From contig OX578136.1 in NCBI GenBank assembly GCA_951213105.1, positions 72,336,730 to 72,400,729 of the forward strand: DNA of 64,000 nucleotides. The letters run 5' to 3'. This document shows, one piece after another, positions 22,501 to 32,147 of the stretch. The position numbers and the translations under genes were made by a program. Below the pieces are notes generated by a model, which was not told the origin of the DNA, made no database searches, and saw only the letters and a list, made by a program, of their open reading frames with translations. This DNA comes from Amaurobius ferox. Its lineage: Eukaryota > Arthropoda > Arachnida > Araneae > Amaurobiidae. Numbering within the stretch: position 1 is the stretch's first letter; each line of letters starts with the position of its first letter.

Positions 22501-23970
22501 TGTGCTAAAGTATGTAGCACCAGAAAGTTTGTCAATCAACTCTGCTATGTTTGGAATCGGAAACACTTCGCTAATTGTCAGATTGTTTAATTTTCGATAA
22601 TCAGCCACCAGCCTATATGAACCATCAGGTTTCTTCACATAATCATCTGGATGAAGGCATAGTTGGTAAAATCCAGAGGTCAAATCAAGTGTGCTAAAGT
22701 ATGTAGCACCAGAAAGTTTGTCAATCAACTCTGCTATGTTTGGAATCGGAAACACTTCGCTAATTGTCAGATTGTTTAATTTTCGATAATCAGCCACCAG
22801 CCTATATGAACCATCAGGTTTCTTCACAAATAACACAGGTGTGTTATAAGGAGAGGTGCTTGGTTGGATAATTTTGGCGTTCAAGAGCTCATTGGTTTGT
22901 TTTGATAACTCTTTCTGCAGGTGATGAGGCACACGGTAAGGTTTCTGTCTAATTGGAATATTTGATTTTAAATTAATTTTATGCAAAATGGTGTCGCAGC
23001 CTGTTATCTCATTAACAGACTTGGCAAAGACATTTCTGTATTTTTTTAACAAATTTTGTAACAATTTTTTCTGCATGCCATTTATATGTTTCAAATCAAA
23101 GTCACCACCCCATACTTCAAATATCTCGTTGTTTTCTTTATGTTGTTCATCCACACTATTTACTTCAGATAAATTTGTCTCTTGCACATGACTAATTATA
23201 CCCAATTTCATTCCTTTGTTAATATTTATTTTTTCTTTTGAAGGATTAGCCACTCGCGCATATATAAAATCATCTTTTGTCACCTTATATACAGCTCTTG
23301 CTAAAAAATAATTTTGTTCAGTGGAACATTCACTGACATCTCTAGGTTCTAATAAAATTGTAGAATTTTTTTCAAATTTTGAATCAATTTTGACTTTTAT
23401 GAATGACTCTTCCATAGGTTTCAAAATGCATTTCTGGTATGCTTTAGCAAAATTTAAATTCTCTTTTGGCTGTATTTTTCTCTTTTCTTGGCAAAAAGAA
23501 CTTGTATTTAAGGAATTCATATCACAATCTGAACTTGTAATTTCACTGACATCATTATCACAGATATTTGAAACTGTTAAGGTCTTGTTGGTTTGCTTAT
23601 AGTCATTTACTACACTTTGCATTATAGGATTACTACTGATAAACTCACTATTTTCATTTATACACAGATCTCTAAAATCAATGTCATGGAATTCATTTTG
23701 TACATTCAAATAATCTTTTCTGAAATTTTCACAAAAACTGTTATTGTTGTTTCTAAGATCAATGTCTTTTAAATACTGTGTGTCATAATTTGTATCAAAC
23801 TGTAAGTGACTAATCGTGTTGCATTCTTTCATTTCTTCTGATACCACTGCAGTCGTTTGTGATGTACTTGTTTCCACAAAAGGGATACTGCAATATTTAA
23901 AATTGACTCGTTTGTATTTGTAACTTATTGTCACTTCCTTTTTGTTTAGGAAAACACTTCCTAAAATCAT
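19564..23970 (-). CDS. pol: Pol: protease C-terminus, reverse transcriptase, RNase H, integrase
   Basis: 1468 codons from ATG 23970 to the stop at 19564. It opens with MILGSVFL, which matches the ILG-type C-terminal strand of retropepsins, so the protease domain is split across the preceding TAA. It lies in the same frame as gag, two codons downstream. RT: YRLVADYRKLN, LDLTSGFYQL (first catalytic Asp), FGLKNAPASFQRLM and YIDDII (residues about 550-553). RNase H: VLHTDASNQSLGG (Asp about 704) and EREALAVVWA. Integrase: a zinc-binding HH..CC region (from about 990), D1060 in AMDCVGP, D1119 in VTDCGSN and E1155 in CVERLNG, giving a D-D-35-E pattern, then a GPF-containing C-terminal module. A 63-residue stretch of RT is exactly doubled (residues about 382-444 and 445-507), which probably disrupts the polymerase fold. 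Confidence 0.95.
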   Translation of the reverse strand: MILGSVFLNKKEVTISYKYKRVNFKYCSIPFVETSTSQTTAVVSEEMKECNTISHLQFDTNYDTQYLKDIDLRNNNNSFCENFRKDYLNVQNEFHDIDFRDLCINENSEFISSNPIMQSVVNDYKQTNKTLTVSNICDNDVSEITSSDCDMNSLNTSSFCQEKRKIQPKENLNFAKAYQKCILKPMEESFIKVKIDSKFEKNSTILLEPRDVSECSTEQNYFLARAVYKVTKDDFIYARVANPSKEKININKGMKLGIISHVQETNLSEVNSVDEQHKENNEIFEVWGGDFDLKHINGMQKKLLQNLLKKYRNVFAKSVNEITGCDTILHKINLKSNIPIRQKPYRVPHHLQKELSKQTNELLNAKIIQPSTSPYNTPVLFVKKPDGSYRLVADYRKLNNLTISEVFPIPNIAELIDKLSGATYFSTLDLTSGFYQLCLHPDDYVKKPDGSYRLVADYRKLNNLTISEVFPIPNIAELIDKLSGATYFSTLDLTSGFYQLCLHPDDYEKTAFSTPDGHFEWLRTPFGLKNAPASFQRLMSLVLAGISGIYIDDIIVASRSFEEHLKKLEEIFIRLGKHGLKLKPSKCHFFRKTIKYLGFLVSEGKVQPDPHNVEVVENFKIPKSVKNVRQFLGLTGFYRKFIKNYAEISVPLTKILKTKNKDNKKKFVWSDDAQKSFDILKKKLLSKPILNLPDFNKPFVLHTDASNQSLGGFLSQADENGDYHPISYASRKLNDAEQKYSVVEREALAVVWATNYYKHYLIGKHFTIFCDQSSLSFIFKLKDPTSRLARWIASLTQFDYEIIHKPGKANVVADYLSRNVNDCANPVNVVPNNRFVSKYKVINNAKKQNSPNLVSKIPSVNNNNIHENLSESVFGNLNENQTNEICVVDNNLNDQEDMQNDNNMPIKEFEQISAHPTLLVRIKNAQKSDTRCNKIIDCLEKNIMPYPQSLVFFRKDETLWCTHKNPKLRHQYQERIVVPQELVSEILWLHHDCPTYAHCGFRRTLASISRKYYWTGMYSQTSNYVSSCEICVINRGYKNNKAPIQRFSRSSYPFQRVAMDCVGPLPTSYSGKKYILVITDYFTRWPEAYPLASIKTDDILQCLEHFIAQHGIPQFMVTDCGSNFLSRSAKSFYEKLGISKSTTSPYHPSSDGCVERLNGTLLRSLKNIAYDDKNNWDRLIQFALLAHRNAIHASTGESPAYLVYGRDLTVPNTLISGFKIPTYDSTYEYGEDLQFRLKKMYDLVKRNLEKVENSQISQQHKKAKQPEIKIGDLVYLYTPHLPQGQSKKLSSFNKGPFRVIKKTSPVNFLIQHIMNPKNEQLVHVNRLTLLPPRRKELQKFTQQKKAGSESVNPKQNNSSSNIQSRKDTVILKPCLSNPANKQKTKESVKRVRFNLPAPVNPSVPGKQSNFHADANRQIFTRVNSNPNIRKSRVIYNNSYSPQQKQNVFNANRSTKTPYNLRAYNSRFY
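22449..22826 (-). repeat. Exact 189-bp in-frame tandem duplication within RT
   Basis: Copies 22449-22637 and 22638-22826 look identical base for base, with 2 bp (CA) of further identity at the junction. The unit runs from KKPDGSYRLV to LCLHPDDY and contains the RT motif with the first catalytic Asp, so the predicted protein has two such motifs. 189 is a multiple of three, so the frame survives. It may be a replication slip during reverse transcription, a recent genomic event, or an assembly error. Confidence 0.95.
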
Positions 23971-23973
23971 ATT

Positions 23974-25662
23974 TTAATTTTTGGGAGCAGGAATGTCCAG
24001 GACACAACACTCGATTTCACTTCTTTCGTTAGCAATTTCCATGGGAAAGGATACTTTTCTTTCTACCAAAATATTTTGATTGGAAATTCCCCTCAAAATT
24101 GTAGAGGTATGTTTTATTTGATAATTTTCTGGAGGAATATTTTGAAGAGAGCTTTCGTAAATTATGTTAATTGAACTTCCCGAATCAATCAAAGCATTCA
24201 ATTTTGTATTACCAACAAACACTGCTATAATCGGAAAAGCATTGATACAAGGAGTATCAAAGTCAACCATTGAATTAGTTTCAAAGTTCAGTCTACTAGG
24301 ATTATATTGGAAGGAAGTCTGATTGTTGTAATTTTGTCTATTGAAATATCTTCTATTACCAAAATTTGGATAATTTCCTCTTCCATAATTATTTCTTTTA
24401 TTTTGATTGAAAGTTGCAAATTTATAGTTATCATAACGATTTTGAAATTGGTTTGAATAGTTTCTTCTATAATTATTTTGATTTCCTCTATATGTGTTTT
24501 CAAATGGTCTTCTAAAATATCGGAAACTTCTTTTGGATTTGTAATTTGGATAAGTATTCCCATTTCTCCATTCGTTTCTTCTCGAGGCAGCTGGAATTCC
24601 TCTTTGATTTACTAGACTTCTGTTTCCTATGCTTTTGTATGGAGTTGAAGTTTGAAAAGAAGTTGAAGGTCTGGATTTCTTTTTTGGAACAATATTCTCA
24701 AACTTTTCTTCCGCGAATTCTTCTTCGTTATATTTACTTGTAGAGGGCGTATTCAAACTGTCCTCAAAGCTTCTGTTGCTTCTGTCAATTTCTTCTCTTA
24801 AAAATGAAAGTTTTTCTTTTCTGTCCGCAGCATTTTCTTCAAACCTCTTCTTCAAAGCTTCATACTCAGTTTTCTTTTCTTTTAATTTGGTTTTTAAATT
24901 TTCCAGTTCTTCTTCATGTTTTCTTCTCTTCGACACAGTAAGAGTAACTTCTTCATCTACACAGTCCGAGCTTTCATTCAGGATCTCTTCATGCAAGATA
25001 GCGACCTGTTTTGCAGCTTCAAATGTTTGTGGATTCGCCGCACATACAGCTTTTCGGATAATCATCTTTAATCCTTTTATGAAGGAATTTTTCAGAATTG
25101 CAGTTCTCAGCGAATTTTCACCAGAGTTGCATAACTCTTCCGGAAATGCTCGAAAAGAGTCCGCTTCAATTCTCAAGGCAAACTGCCTAATTGTTTCATT
25201 ATGTTTTTGTTTCAAGTTTACTAAATTCTCTACTTTTTTGGCAATATCTTCTTTTGTTTCAAATTGCTCCTTCAAAGCAAGGATCAGTTCACCAAAGTTT
25301 TCACTGTGATTAAGGCGAGGGATTCCCTTAATTAATCTTTCAGCCTGATTCTTTAATTTCAGTTTCAATATGAAAATTTTATCTATGTTCGACCACTCCG
25401 CATGTTTTGCCACTAAGTCAAATTTGTCAAGAAAGTCCACAAATGATTCATTTGGAGAACCAGAAAAATCAGGGATAGTGTTTATAAATTGTGAGGAGAC
25501 TGAGTTTGTTTTGGTTTTTCTTGAACTTGCACTAACCTACACAGATCTTCCAGAATTTGGAGAGAGTCGGGGAGGAGAGCGTGAAGGCACACGAGCATTA
25601 GCTCCAGTCTGTGATGAGGAATCAGTGCTTCTACTAGCACGAACAGTTTTGTTACGAGGCAT
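23974..25662 (-). CDS. gag: Gag plus N-terminal part of protease (interrupted by one in-frame TAG)
   Basis: Structural polyprotein of the LTR element; it should form the particle and package the RNA. The only well-placed ATG is at 25662-25660 (MPRNKTVRAS), just after a long A-run in the RNA, and it is in frame with the 488-codon open stretch ending at 23974; a single TAG at 25539-25537 (codon 42) separates them. No ATG follows before the core. Visible parts: a capsid-like helical region (LIKGIPRLNHSENFGELILA to about 24960), a charged coiled coil (KRRKHEEELENLKTKLKEKK, about 24930-24780), a long basic Asn/Tyr/Arg-rich tract (about 24590-24310) with no CCHC zinc knuckle, and the protease active-site motif ALIDSGSS (Asp codon 24186-24184). 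It ends with TAA at 23976-23974 before the protease is complete. Confidence 0.88.
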
Positions 25663-26141
25663 GTTTGAATTTTTTTTTTTTTTTTTTTTTTTTTTGAAAT
25701 GCAACAATCAGTGCGATTAATATTTGTGGTTGTGTGCTTAAAATGTATATGAAATACTATCAGAATTGAGCTTGTTATTGTTTTTATAAAAATCGCTCAT
25801 ATTTCCCCCAAAATATCAAACACAAAATCATATGTCAAAATATATATATATGTGTGGGTCAGACTTATTATTTTTCAATTTCATATTGCCCACAAATTGT
25901 CATTTTTATGCATCAATATACAAATAGAAACCACTTACTTTGATCACACAATCACATTTAGACATTTATGCACAATAAATACTCATATATTTCAAATATA
26001 CCACTTTTTCCTCTTTTTTTTTTTTTTCCAATATGCACAAATTTATAACTTACACCCTGAAAAAGCAAAAAGCCAAAGTTTTACTTTTTTTTTTTTTTTT
26101 TTTTTTTTCAAATAGAGCAATTAAATTTATTTTCTACCACT
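25663..26141 (-). other. Leader (5' untranslated region) of the LTR element
   Basis: About 480 bp between the primer-binding site and the gag ATG. It contains three long A-runs on the coding strand (plus-strand T-runs at about 25672-25695, 26016-26028 and 26085-26108), one lying just upstream of the ATG. No additional long frame. Confidence 0.7.
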
Positions 26142-26163
26142 CCGTAAGTCAGAACGGCACCAA
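26142..26163 (-). promoter_or_regulatory. Primer-binding site
   Basis: Directly after the 5' LTR the minus strand reads T then TGGTGCCGTTCTGACTTACG, which begins with the TGG needed to pair with a tRNA 3' CCA end. The one-base offset from the LTR is common in this group. Which tRNA primes it was not determined; comparison of this 18-mer with the host's tRNA 3' ends would decide. Confidence 0.7.
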
Positions 26164-27519
26164 TGTCGCATCGGGAGAGTCACGAGATCAGTGTCGCATC
26201 AGAACCCTTCCCGACGACAGAGTCACATCGGCGGTGGATTCGGCTCCGGAGTCAAATCGGCGGGGAGTCGAACGAAAGTGAAACCGAAACCGATCTCACG
26301 ACCGATATGCACAGAAGAATCGAAGATATGCAGACCAATACATTGCGTCACAGAATAATCACACATAATTCACATAAAATACTCACATATAACTCACTTA
26401 TATTAACTCGCATGTAACCCAGGAGTACTTACGGTCTGGAGACATTAGTCCACAGATGGGTAGAAGAATAAAAGACAGAATTCAGGGTGTGCAAATAATT
26501 TAACTCATTAAACCAAATATTCATATTTATTCTTACGTAAGCCATTTAAATTTTATATATATATATTCCAAACAAATAATATTCAATATCCATTTCACAA
26601 TAATACCTTCAGTAAATACTACCATCTCTTTCACTAGAGAACTTTATGCAAAGTAAATTAACATTCAGTTAACATTATATCAATCACACTCTTTAGAATC
26701 TTTATCAATTTAAATTTCTATATAGACAATTATCAATATATTTTCAATAAGAATTCCAATTAAAATACGTTAGATTATAAGCCTTAAATTTATACCAGTG
26801 CTTGGAATGAATAACTTAAAGATCCACTGTTCATACAATTGAATTTTAGTAATTTTACCTCACAGTTCGTTCTGTGAATAAAACAAGTCCACCTAATTTC
26901 AGAACATCCGATCCTAACTTTAAACATGGCTGAAGGACATTTCCGCAAATTATATCCAAACTGAAGTATAACGACATCAGCATTCATAATTCAGTCGAGC
27001 AAGCAGCCACGCCCGGGTTTCCGGACAACGGTCAAATCACAACCTAAAACAGAAAATTAAAGCATTAAATTTTGAATAAAATTCCAGATCCCGGTGCCTT
27101 TCTTCCTCGGGCATCTTCCCGGATTAGATTTTGGAAAAATCAATAATCCACAGCAATATGGGGCCACCGGCCCTACTCTCTTTGTTCCGTTTTCTCCTCC
27201 GAAAACTTACATCCGAACTTCTCAAAGTTCTTCTCCAAAAAGCCCCCGAACACGGCCGCAACTGCCCGACAACAGCCAAGAAGCTCTCCCATTGGCTGCC
27301 GAGCAGAGGAGAAGTTTCGCTTTTCGAAAACTTCCCACAGACGAGGCAGGCGCCGCGAAAAAACAACAGCAGAACATTGAATTCACATTCTCGAACGAAA
27401 CTAGACTTTCACTCGTAAATGAATCTGGACAAGGCTTAACACAATGCAGGCGTTGAAAAGGAGAGATTTCCAAGCCGCGATTCTCAAACTGTCGAATCGA
27501 ACATACATGCGATACGACA
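26164..27519 (-). repeat. 5' LTR
   Basis: 1356 bp, almost identical to the copy at 15933-17287. It should hold the promoter and the transcription start of the element on the minus strand. I could not place a TATA box or start site with confidence. Confidence 0.97.
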
Positions 27520-27704
27520 ATATTACATAGGTATGGTATACTGTCATGGTAGTGGCAAAGCATCAATTATTTATTTGTTTAATTATTTTGCCTCTAAACA
27601 CTCTAACTGAAAAATGAGTGTGTGCCAGATTGCTAAATGTATATTAATCAAGAATTATTAGACATACCCTTTTAAAGCAAAAATTCAGCAAACAAGATGA
27701 AAAA

Positions 27705-28993
27705 TAACAAGAAAGATCAATCATGCTTAAAGCATTGATTATGAAACACTTTCCAACTTCAATGCAATTTTATTTAAACAAGTCTAAAATACAATACATT
27801 CCTCGGTAATATTTTAAACACAATACTGCATTAATTTATTATATTTGAAAACTTAAACCTTCATCGAAAAAAATGAACTTCATTCAAATGACGGCATTGA
27901 AATATAAATTGCCTGGTTTAAACATCTCTAAAATGCGATGCATTCCTCGATAATATTTTTAAAACTATCATAATACTACGATAATTTATTATATCTGAAA
28001 ACTTCATCGAAAACAACAGAAATTCATTCAATTGACGTCATAGAAAAAATAACACGCCTGGATCTCTCTATGAAAACATCATTTCATTCATAATACTTTC
28101 CCATTCATTTCATTCATCACAATACTATAATAATTTACTTTATTTAAAAATTAAGACCATGGAGCTGCAAGTAATTAAACTCTATGCCTAAAACTTCATT
28201 GAAGAAAAATCGTCCTTCTATTTGTAAAATCAATGAATATTTCATTCATATCAGCTATGCAGACTCCATGGGCTGAATAGTTTCGTGTTAAAGAAATACA
28301 GCAATTCTTATACAACTCATTCTACATATTTTGCTGTTTACATTTTACATAGGTGAAAAATAGGCTTCGTTGTAGAAATAATCAAATTTGGATGATCATT
28401 TAAACTCAGATATATTGTAATTGCGTTGTTTCAGTATGTAGATGCACAGAATTTAAGCAAAAATAAAGTGGTTTTAGGACGGATACAGCACTCAATCTGA
28501 ATTAAAAAGAACTTTAAAAATCACGATTTTGAGACAAGATGGATGCCATATATCATTTTGAAGTGGGTCTTGTGATCTTTTCATATCATGATCGCTTCAT
28601 ATAAGAGGTGTAATTATTATTTTAATTTTTATTTAAAAACTACTGAATATATTTCGCTGAATTTTTTTTTATATATTTCATGGAACAATTTGAATATTAC
28701 CTAAAATTTTCGAAGCAATTTGTGAATTTTAAATCCGCTTAAAAAATGTTTGAAAAATACGATCTCATAAAGCTCAGTGTATTTCATTTTTTTCAACCCG
28801 GGTTCAATCCAAAACTAATTGGGTAATATTATTCATTTATATTCCCATTGGTCCTACATACCGTCTGAACAACATACTAAAATTTCATTTTGATTAAGTC
28901 ATTTTTACGGCAGTTATCGTGCTAACGGACAGACAGACAGAATTAACAAAGTCATAAACACTTTTCAACTTTGTTGTAAAGTGTTAATAAAGG
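27705..28993. repeat. Repeat family Q, longest copy
   Basis: About 1.3 kb starting at 'aacaagaaagatcaatcatg' and ending at 'tgtaaagtgttaataaa'. Internal landmarks are 'tattgtaattgcgttg', 'ttttaggacggatacagcac', 'gatggatgccatat', 'gaagtgggtc', 'ggttcaatccaaaactaatt' and 'tttacggcagttatcgtg'. Other copies: 32648-33060 (left part), 37745-38121 (right part) and 61575-62450 (most of it). No coding potential and no terminal inverted repeats; family unknown. 27,524-27,704 is the flank of the LTR element and is unassigned. Confidence 0.75.
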
Positions 28994-29521
28994 ACAGGAG
29001 ACCCAATCCACCTTTGCCAAAACTCAAGAGTGCACAATATGGATAAAAAAAAGCACATACTCGGATTTTTCTGTTCACTCAAAATGATTTGTATCCATGA
29101 TTAATTGTATATAAAAATATGAACAAATTATTTTGATGGCCTTTCTTACTGTTTTCCGAAACTGAGAATATTCGATGGTATTATAATTTAAAACTTTACC
29201 AATTTTAATTGTTGGATTCAAAAAGTTTAGAATGTTACGTTTATTCACTGTTGGAATGGACACTGTTGGAATTGTTCAGTTTTGGAATTTTCGACGACTG
29301 CTCGGCGAATTTAATATATTTGTTTTTTCCTTTTTTTCTTTTTTCCCCCCACAAAATCCCTGTATTAGTTTCTATGAATAACCCGAAAGTAGTAATATTA
29401 TTTATAGTCATTACTATTACCGCTATTAAATATCTTATTAAAGTGCGATTAAATACCTTATTAAAGTGCGACTATTAAAATGCGATTAACAACGCCGTAG
29501 ACGGAGAGATAATATGCATTT
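28994..29521. other. No gene recognised
   Basis: AT-rich, without an ORF that shows a domain. Short 'aaagtgcgattaa' repeats lie near 29440-29490. Confidence 0.5.
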
Positions 29522-29532
29522 ACACATGACCA

Positions 29533-29708
29533 ATGCAATTAAGTGCAATTTGGCCCATGCCTCTCCTGACCATGCCTTGTCATGTATTGGATGCCAGAGG
29601 AGCCAACTGTATTCCAGTCTTGGAGTAGTTCTTCATCTTTTGAAGACTCACGGGTTCATGGACTTGATCTGATGTTGCTGTCGGTCAAGTGGGATAAAAA
29701 ACAACAAC
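29533..29708 (+). mobile_element. Short retroposon with 11-bp target duplication and AAC-rich tail
   Basis: The segment lies between ACACATGACCA at 29522-29532 and ACACATGACCA at 29709-29719, and ends in 'aaaaaacaacaacac'. About 176 bp, non-coding, without a clear tRNA head. It is probably a SINE or a 5'-truncated non-LTR element; the family is not recognised. Confidence 0.6.
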
Positions 29709-29719
29709 ACACATGACCA

Positions 29720-31840
29720 GAATGGCTAGACCAGAATTCACCACTGACAAAAAGCTACGCGAAGCAGTGACGTAACTAGTAGTAAACTCTGTAAAACAAT
29801 GCTTAAAGGCCCAGGAAACATAAGGATCGGGAGCAAGCTGAGGTTTTTGGACAAAACAACTATGGTCTCAAAAATTTTACAGAAAAATAAAATTACCTTA
29901 TTGTTATTATAACAATTATAGGTGTTAAATCATTTATAACTAATTAAACCGATTTTTATGATAATTACGAAACAATTTTGCACAATATATGCATTACTTG
30001 TTAAATATAAATAAACATGTTTCTTACATGTTTCTTCATGATAATTACCTTCACTCCACAGTGGGAAATGAAGCAAGTGTAAATAGTTCTAACGGTTTTG
30101 TAATATAAGATGAAGCGGTAAATAGTTTCACCAAGTTATTTTTATAAATTTTAAAATGATTTTCATTCATTTACCTATGGGTGGTACAAATTTAAATAAA
30201 ACTAAAAGAAAAGAAAACAAATTAAAGAAAATGCAAAATAAATAAATGCTTGTCACTCAGGAAAATGACTCCAAATATAAAAGCATTTTCCTGAATGTTT
30301 TATTTTTTGATCCTGAATTACCTCCCCCCCCCCCCAAATATTTCTTTGAGAAAACGAAAATTTGGGGAACCCATAACGTTAGGTCCTCAAAATAAAAGTA
30401 TTATCTTAAATACCTTTTAAATTTTTTGTCCTTCAGAATTTTGCTTTTAGGAAAAATAAAATTTTGGAAGCCACTTTTAAATATTATAATAAAATTCCTT
30501 GTTACGCTATTGACCCACAGATTATTTTTCAATAATTCAGTGACTGTATTTGAACAAGTTTCAACTTTCTAACTAAAGTTATTTATTTTGCTGTTTCCAG
30601 TGGGATTTACTTCTATTTTTAACCGTCTATTTGAGTACTTCTTACATGTGGAAATAAAAGCGGTAGATCAATGTTGACTATCATGCCCAAAGACAGCAAA
30701 CGACGATTGCAGCCAACAGTGTTCATTTTTAAAGAAAAGTGAATTTCGTTAAAAGGCATTATATAATAGTGGAGTATGTGTATGAGGCACTTTAGAAATT
30801 TAAACTGCAGAAATATAATGTGCTTGGAGAGTAAAATTCTTAGTTGCTCATTGAAAAAATAGTTTGCTATGATATTAAAGTTCGCATTCGTGAAAATTAA
30901 AAAAATTAACAATTTTAATTGATAAATTATTTTTACTTTCTCATATTACATATATAATATAGAGAAAGTATTGTTTTCAGAAAAATTTTCGAATTCGACA
31001 TTTTGATAAGAATATATGTTTCAAGACCTCCGGAATACGTTTTAACTATTTTTGAGTGATGTCCGTCTGTCTGTCTGTATCTCTGAGGTCAATTTGTGTA
31101 CACGATATCAGCCACAAATATTAATGGATTTTTACGAAACTTTATATCCGGTTTTGTTATAAAAATATCTAGAACTTGATAATTATTTTTTAATTCGAGG
31201 GAATTTTTATTAACGTAGGAGTATAAGACAAAATTTGACATAGGCATTCATAAAAGAGTTTATTTATGGCTTAATAGTTTCAATCATTCTTATGAAACAG
31301 ATTTTTTTACAATACAATTTTTGTTCGGGACGTTACAATCCTTCTTCGGGGGGAAAAGCACACCACAGGGGGGGGGGGGGTACTTTGCCATGTATGGCAT
31401 CAATCAAAAGATTTTTTTTCATTCCCTTTAAGGTGAAGGGTAACACGCTATAGTTGTAATCATTTGGAACCACAATACCGATTTCCCAAATTTTTTCTTG
31501 TAAAATTTGGAAAAAATATTGATTCTACCATGCAACAGTTGAGTTGAGCCACACTGTAGTTAATTTTGTAATTGGCGAATATTTTTATTATTATGTTTTT
31601 CTTTTTTACTGCAGTGTGTTCGTCATACATGCTTAACTTTAAATATTCTAAAATTTATCACGACGACGTATTTTTATATCTTCTAATGATAATACATAGA
31701 AGATTCAATGTATTCTAAAGCAAAATCAGTTGGTTCTTAACCAGTCGATTGAGTGACCAAGCAAGAATCATTAAACTGGGAACCTAAATTCCATGAATAT
31801 TTGCTATAGACTACGGAGTGTTACGTATATAGCAGTAAGT
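29720..31840. other. Non-coding stretch with S- and R-like repeat fragments
   Basis: An S-family copy lies near 30525-30760 ('cagtgactgtatttga', 'gctgtttccagtgggattta'). 30945-31260 resembles the head of R in diverged form ('gagaaagtattg', 'tttcaagacctccggaatac', 'gtccgtctgtctgtctgtat', 'taatggatttttacgaaact'). C- and G-runs lie at 30325-30335 and 31370-31380. No gene. Confidence 0.5.
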
Positions 31841-32130
31841 TGTTGTTGATGTTGAAACCCAGACCGTCCGACCTACCAGAAAGGTGTAAGGTAACTGTTT
31901 GGACGGTCGGGAAGTGCCACCCAATTTAGACCGGAACCCAGTGGGGGAGGAATCCACAGGGACCGTACCCTCCTTCCCCTACCACCAACCTCTCGGAAGG
32001 ACTTTCGGACCCACATGTTTAACGTGATCGTACTCCGCATGAACACGGCGGCAGTTTTGGCAGTGGCTGGAATCGAACCCGGGCCTACCGAGTGCAACTC
32101 CAGCGCGCTAACCAATGGGCTACCGAGCCC
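31841..32130 (-). mobile_element. Full-length young tRNA-derived SINE
   Basis: A 290-bp monomer between perfect 17-bp target duplications CGTATATAGCAGTAAGT (31824-31840 and 32131-32147). Minus-strand order: GGGGCTCGGTAGCCCATTGG head with box A, box B GGTTCGATTCC, the GGTGGTAGGGGAAGGAGGGT body, a GGACGGTC tail region and a CAACA-rich 3' end. It is the intact reference for the trimer at 9660-10392. Perfect target duplications indicate a recent insertion. Confidence 0.93.
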
Positions 32131-32147
32131 CGTATATAGCAGTAAGT

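Larger units (their letters stand above)
15933..27519 (-). mobile_element. Full-length young Ty3/gypsy-type LTR retrotransposon
   Basis: An 11.6-kb element on the minus strand with LTRs of 1355 and 1356 bp that start TG and end CA on that strand, flanked by ATAT on both sides (15929-15932 and 27520-27523). By eye the LTRs differ at about four positions (a one-base indel in a G-run and three A/G transitions), so the insertion is very recent. Minus-strand order: 5' LTR, primer-binding site, leader, gag with the protease active site, pol (end of protease, RT, RNase H, integrase), about 2.2 kb without an envelope frame, polypurine tract, 3' LTR. RT-RH before integrase is the Ty3/gypsy order. It carries an in-frame stop in gag, one in the protease and a duplication in RT, described separately. 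Confidence 0.96.

Noticed and set aside
24776..25309. 177-codon plus-strand frame
   Set aside because: Antisense shadow of the gag coiled-coil region.
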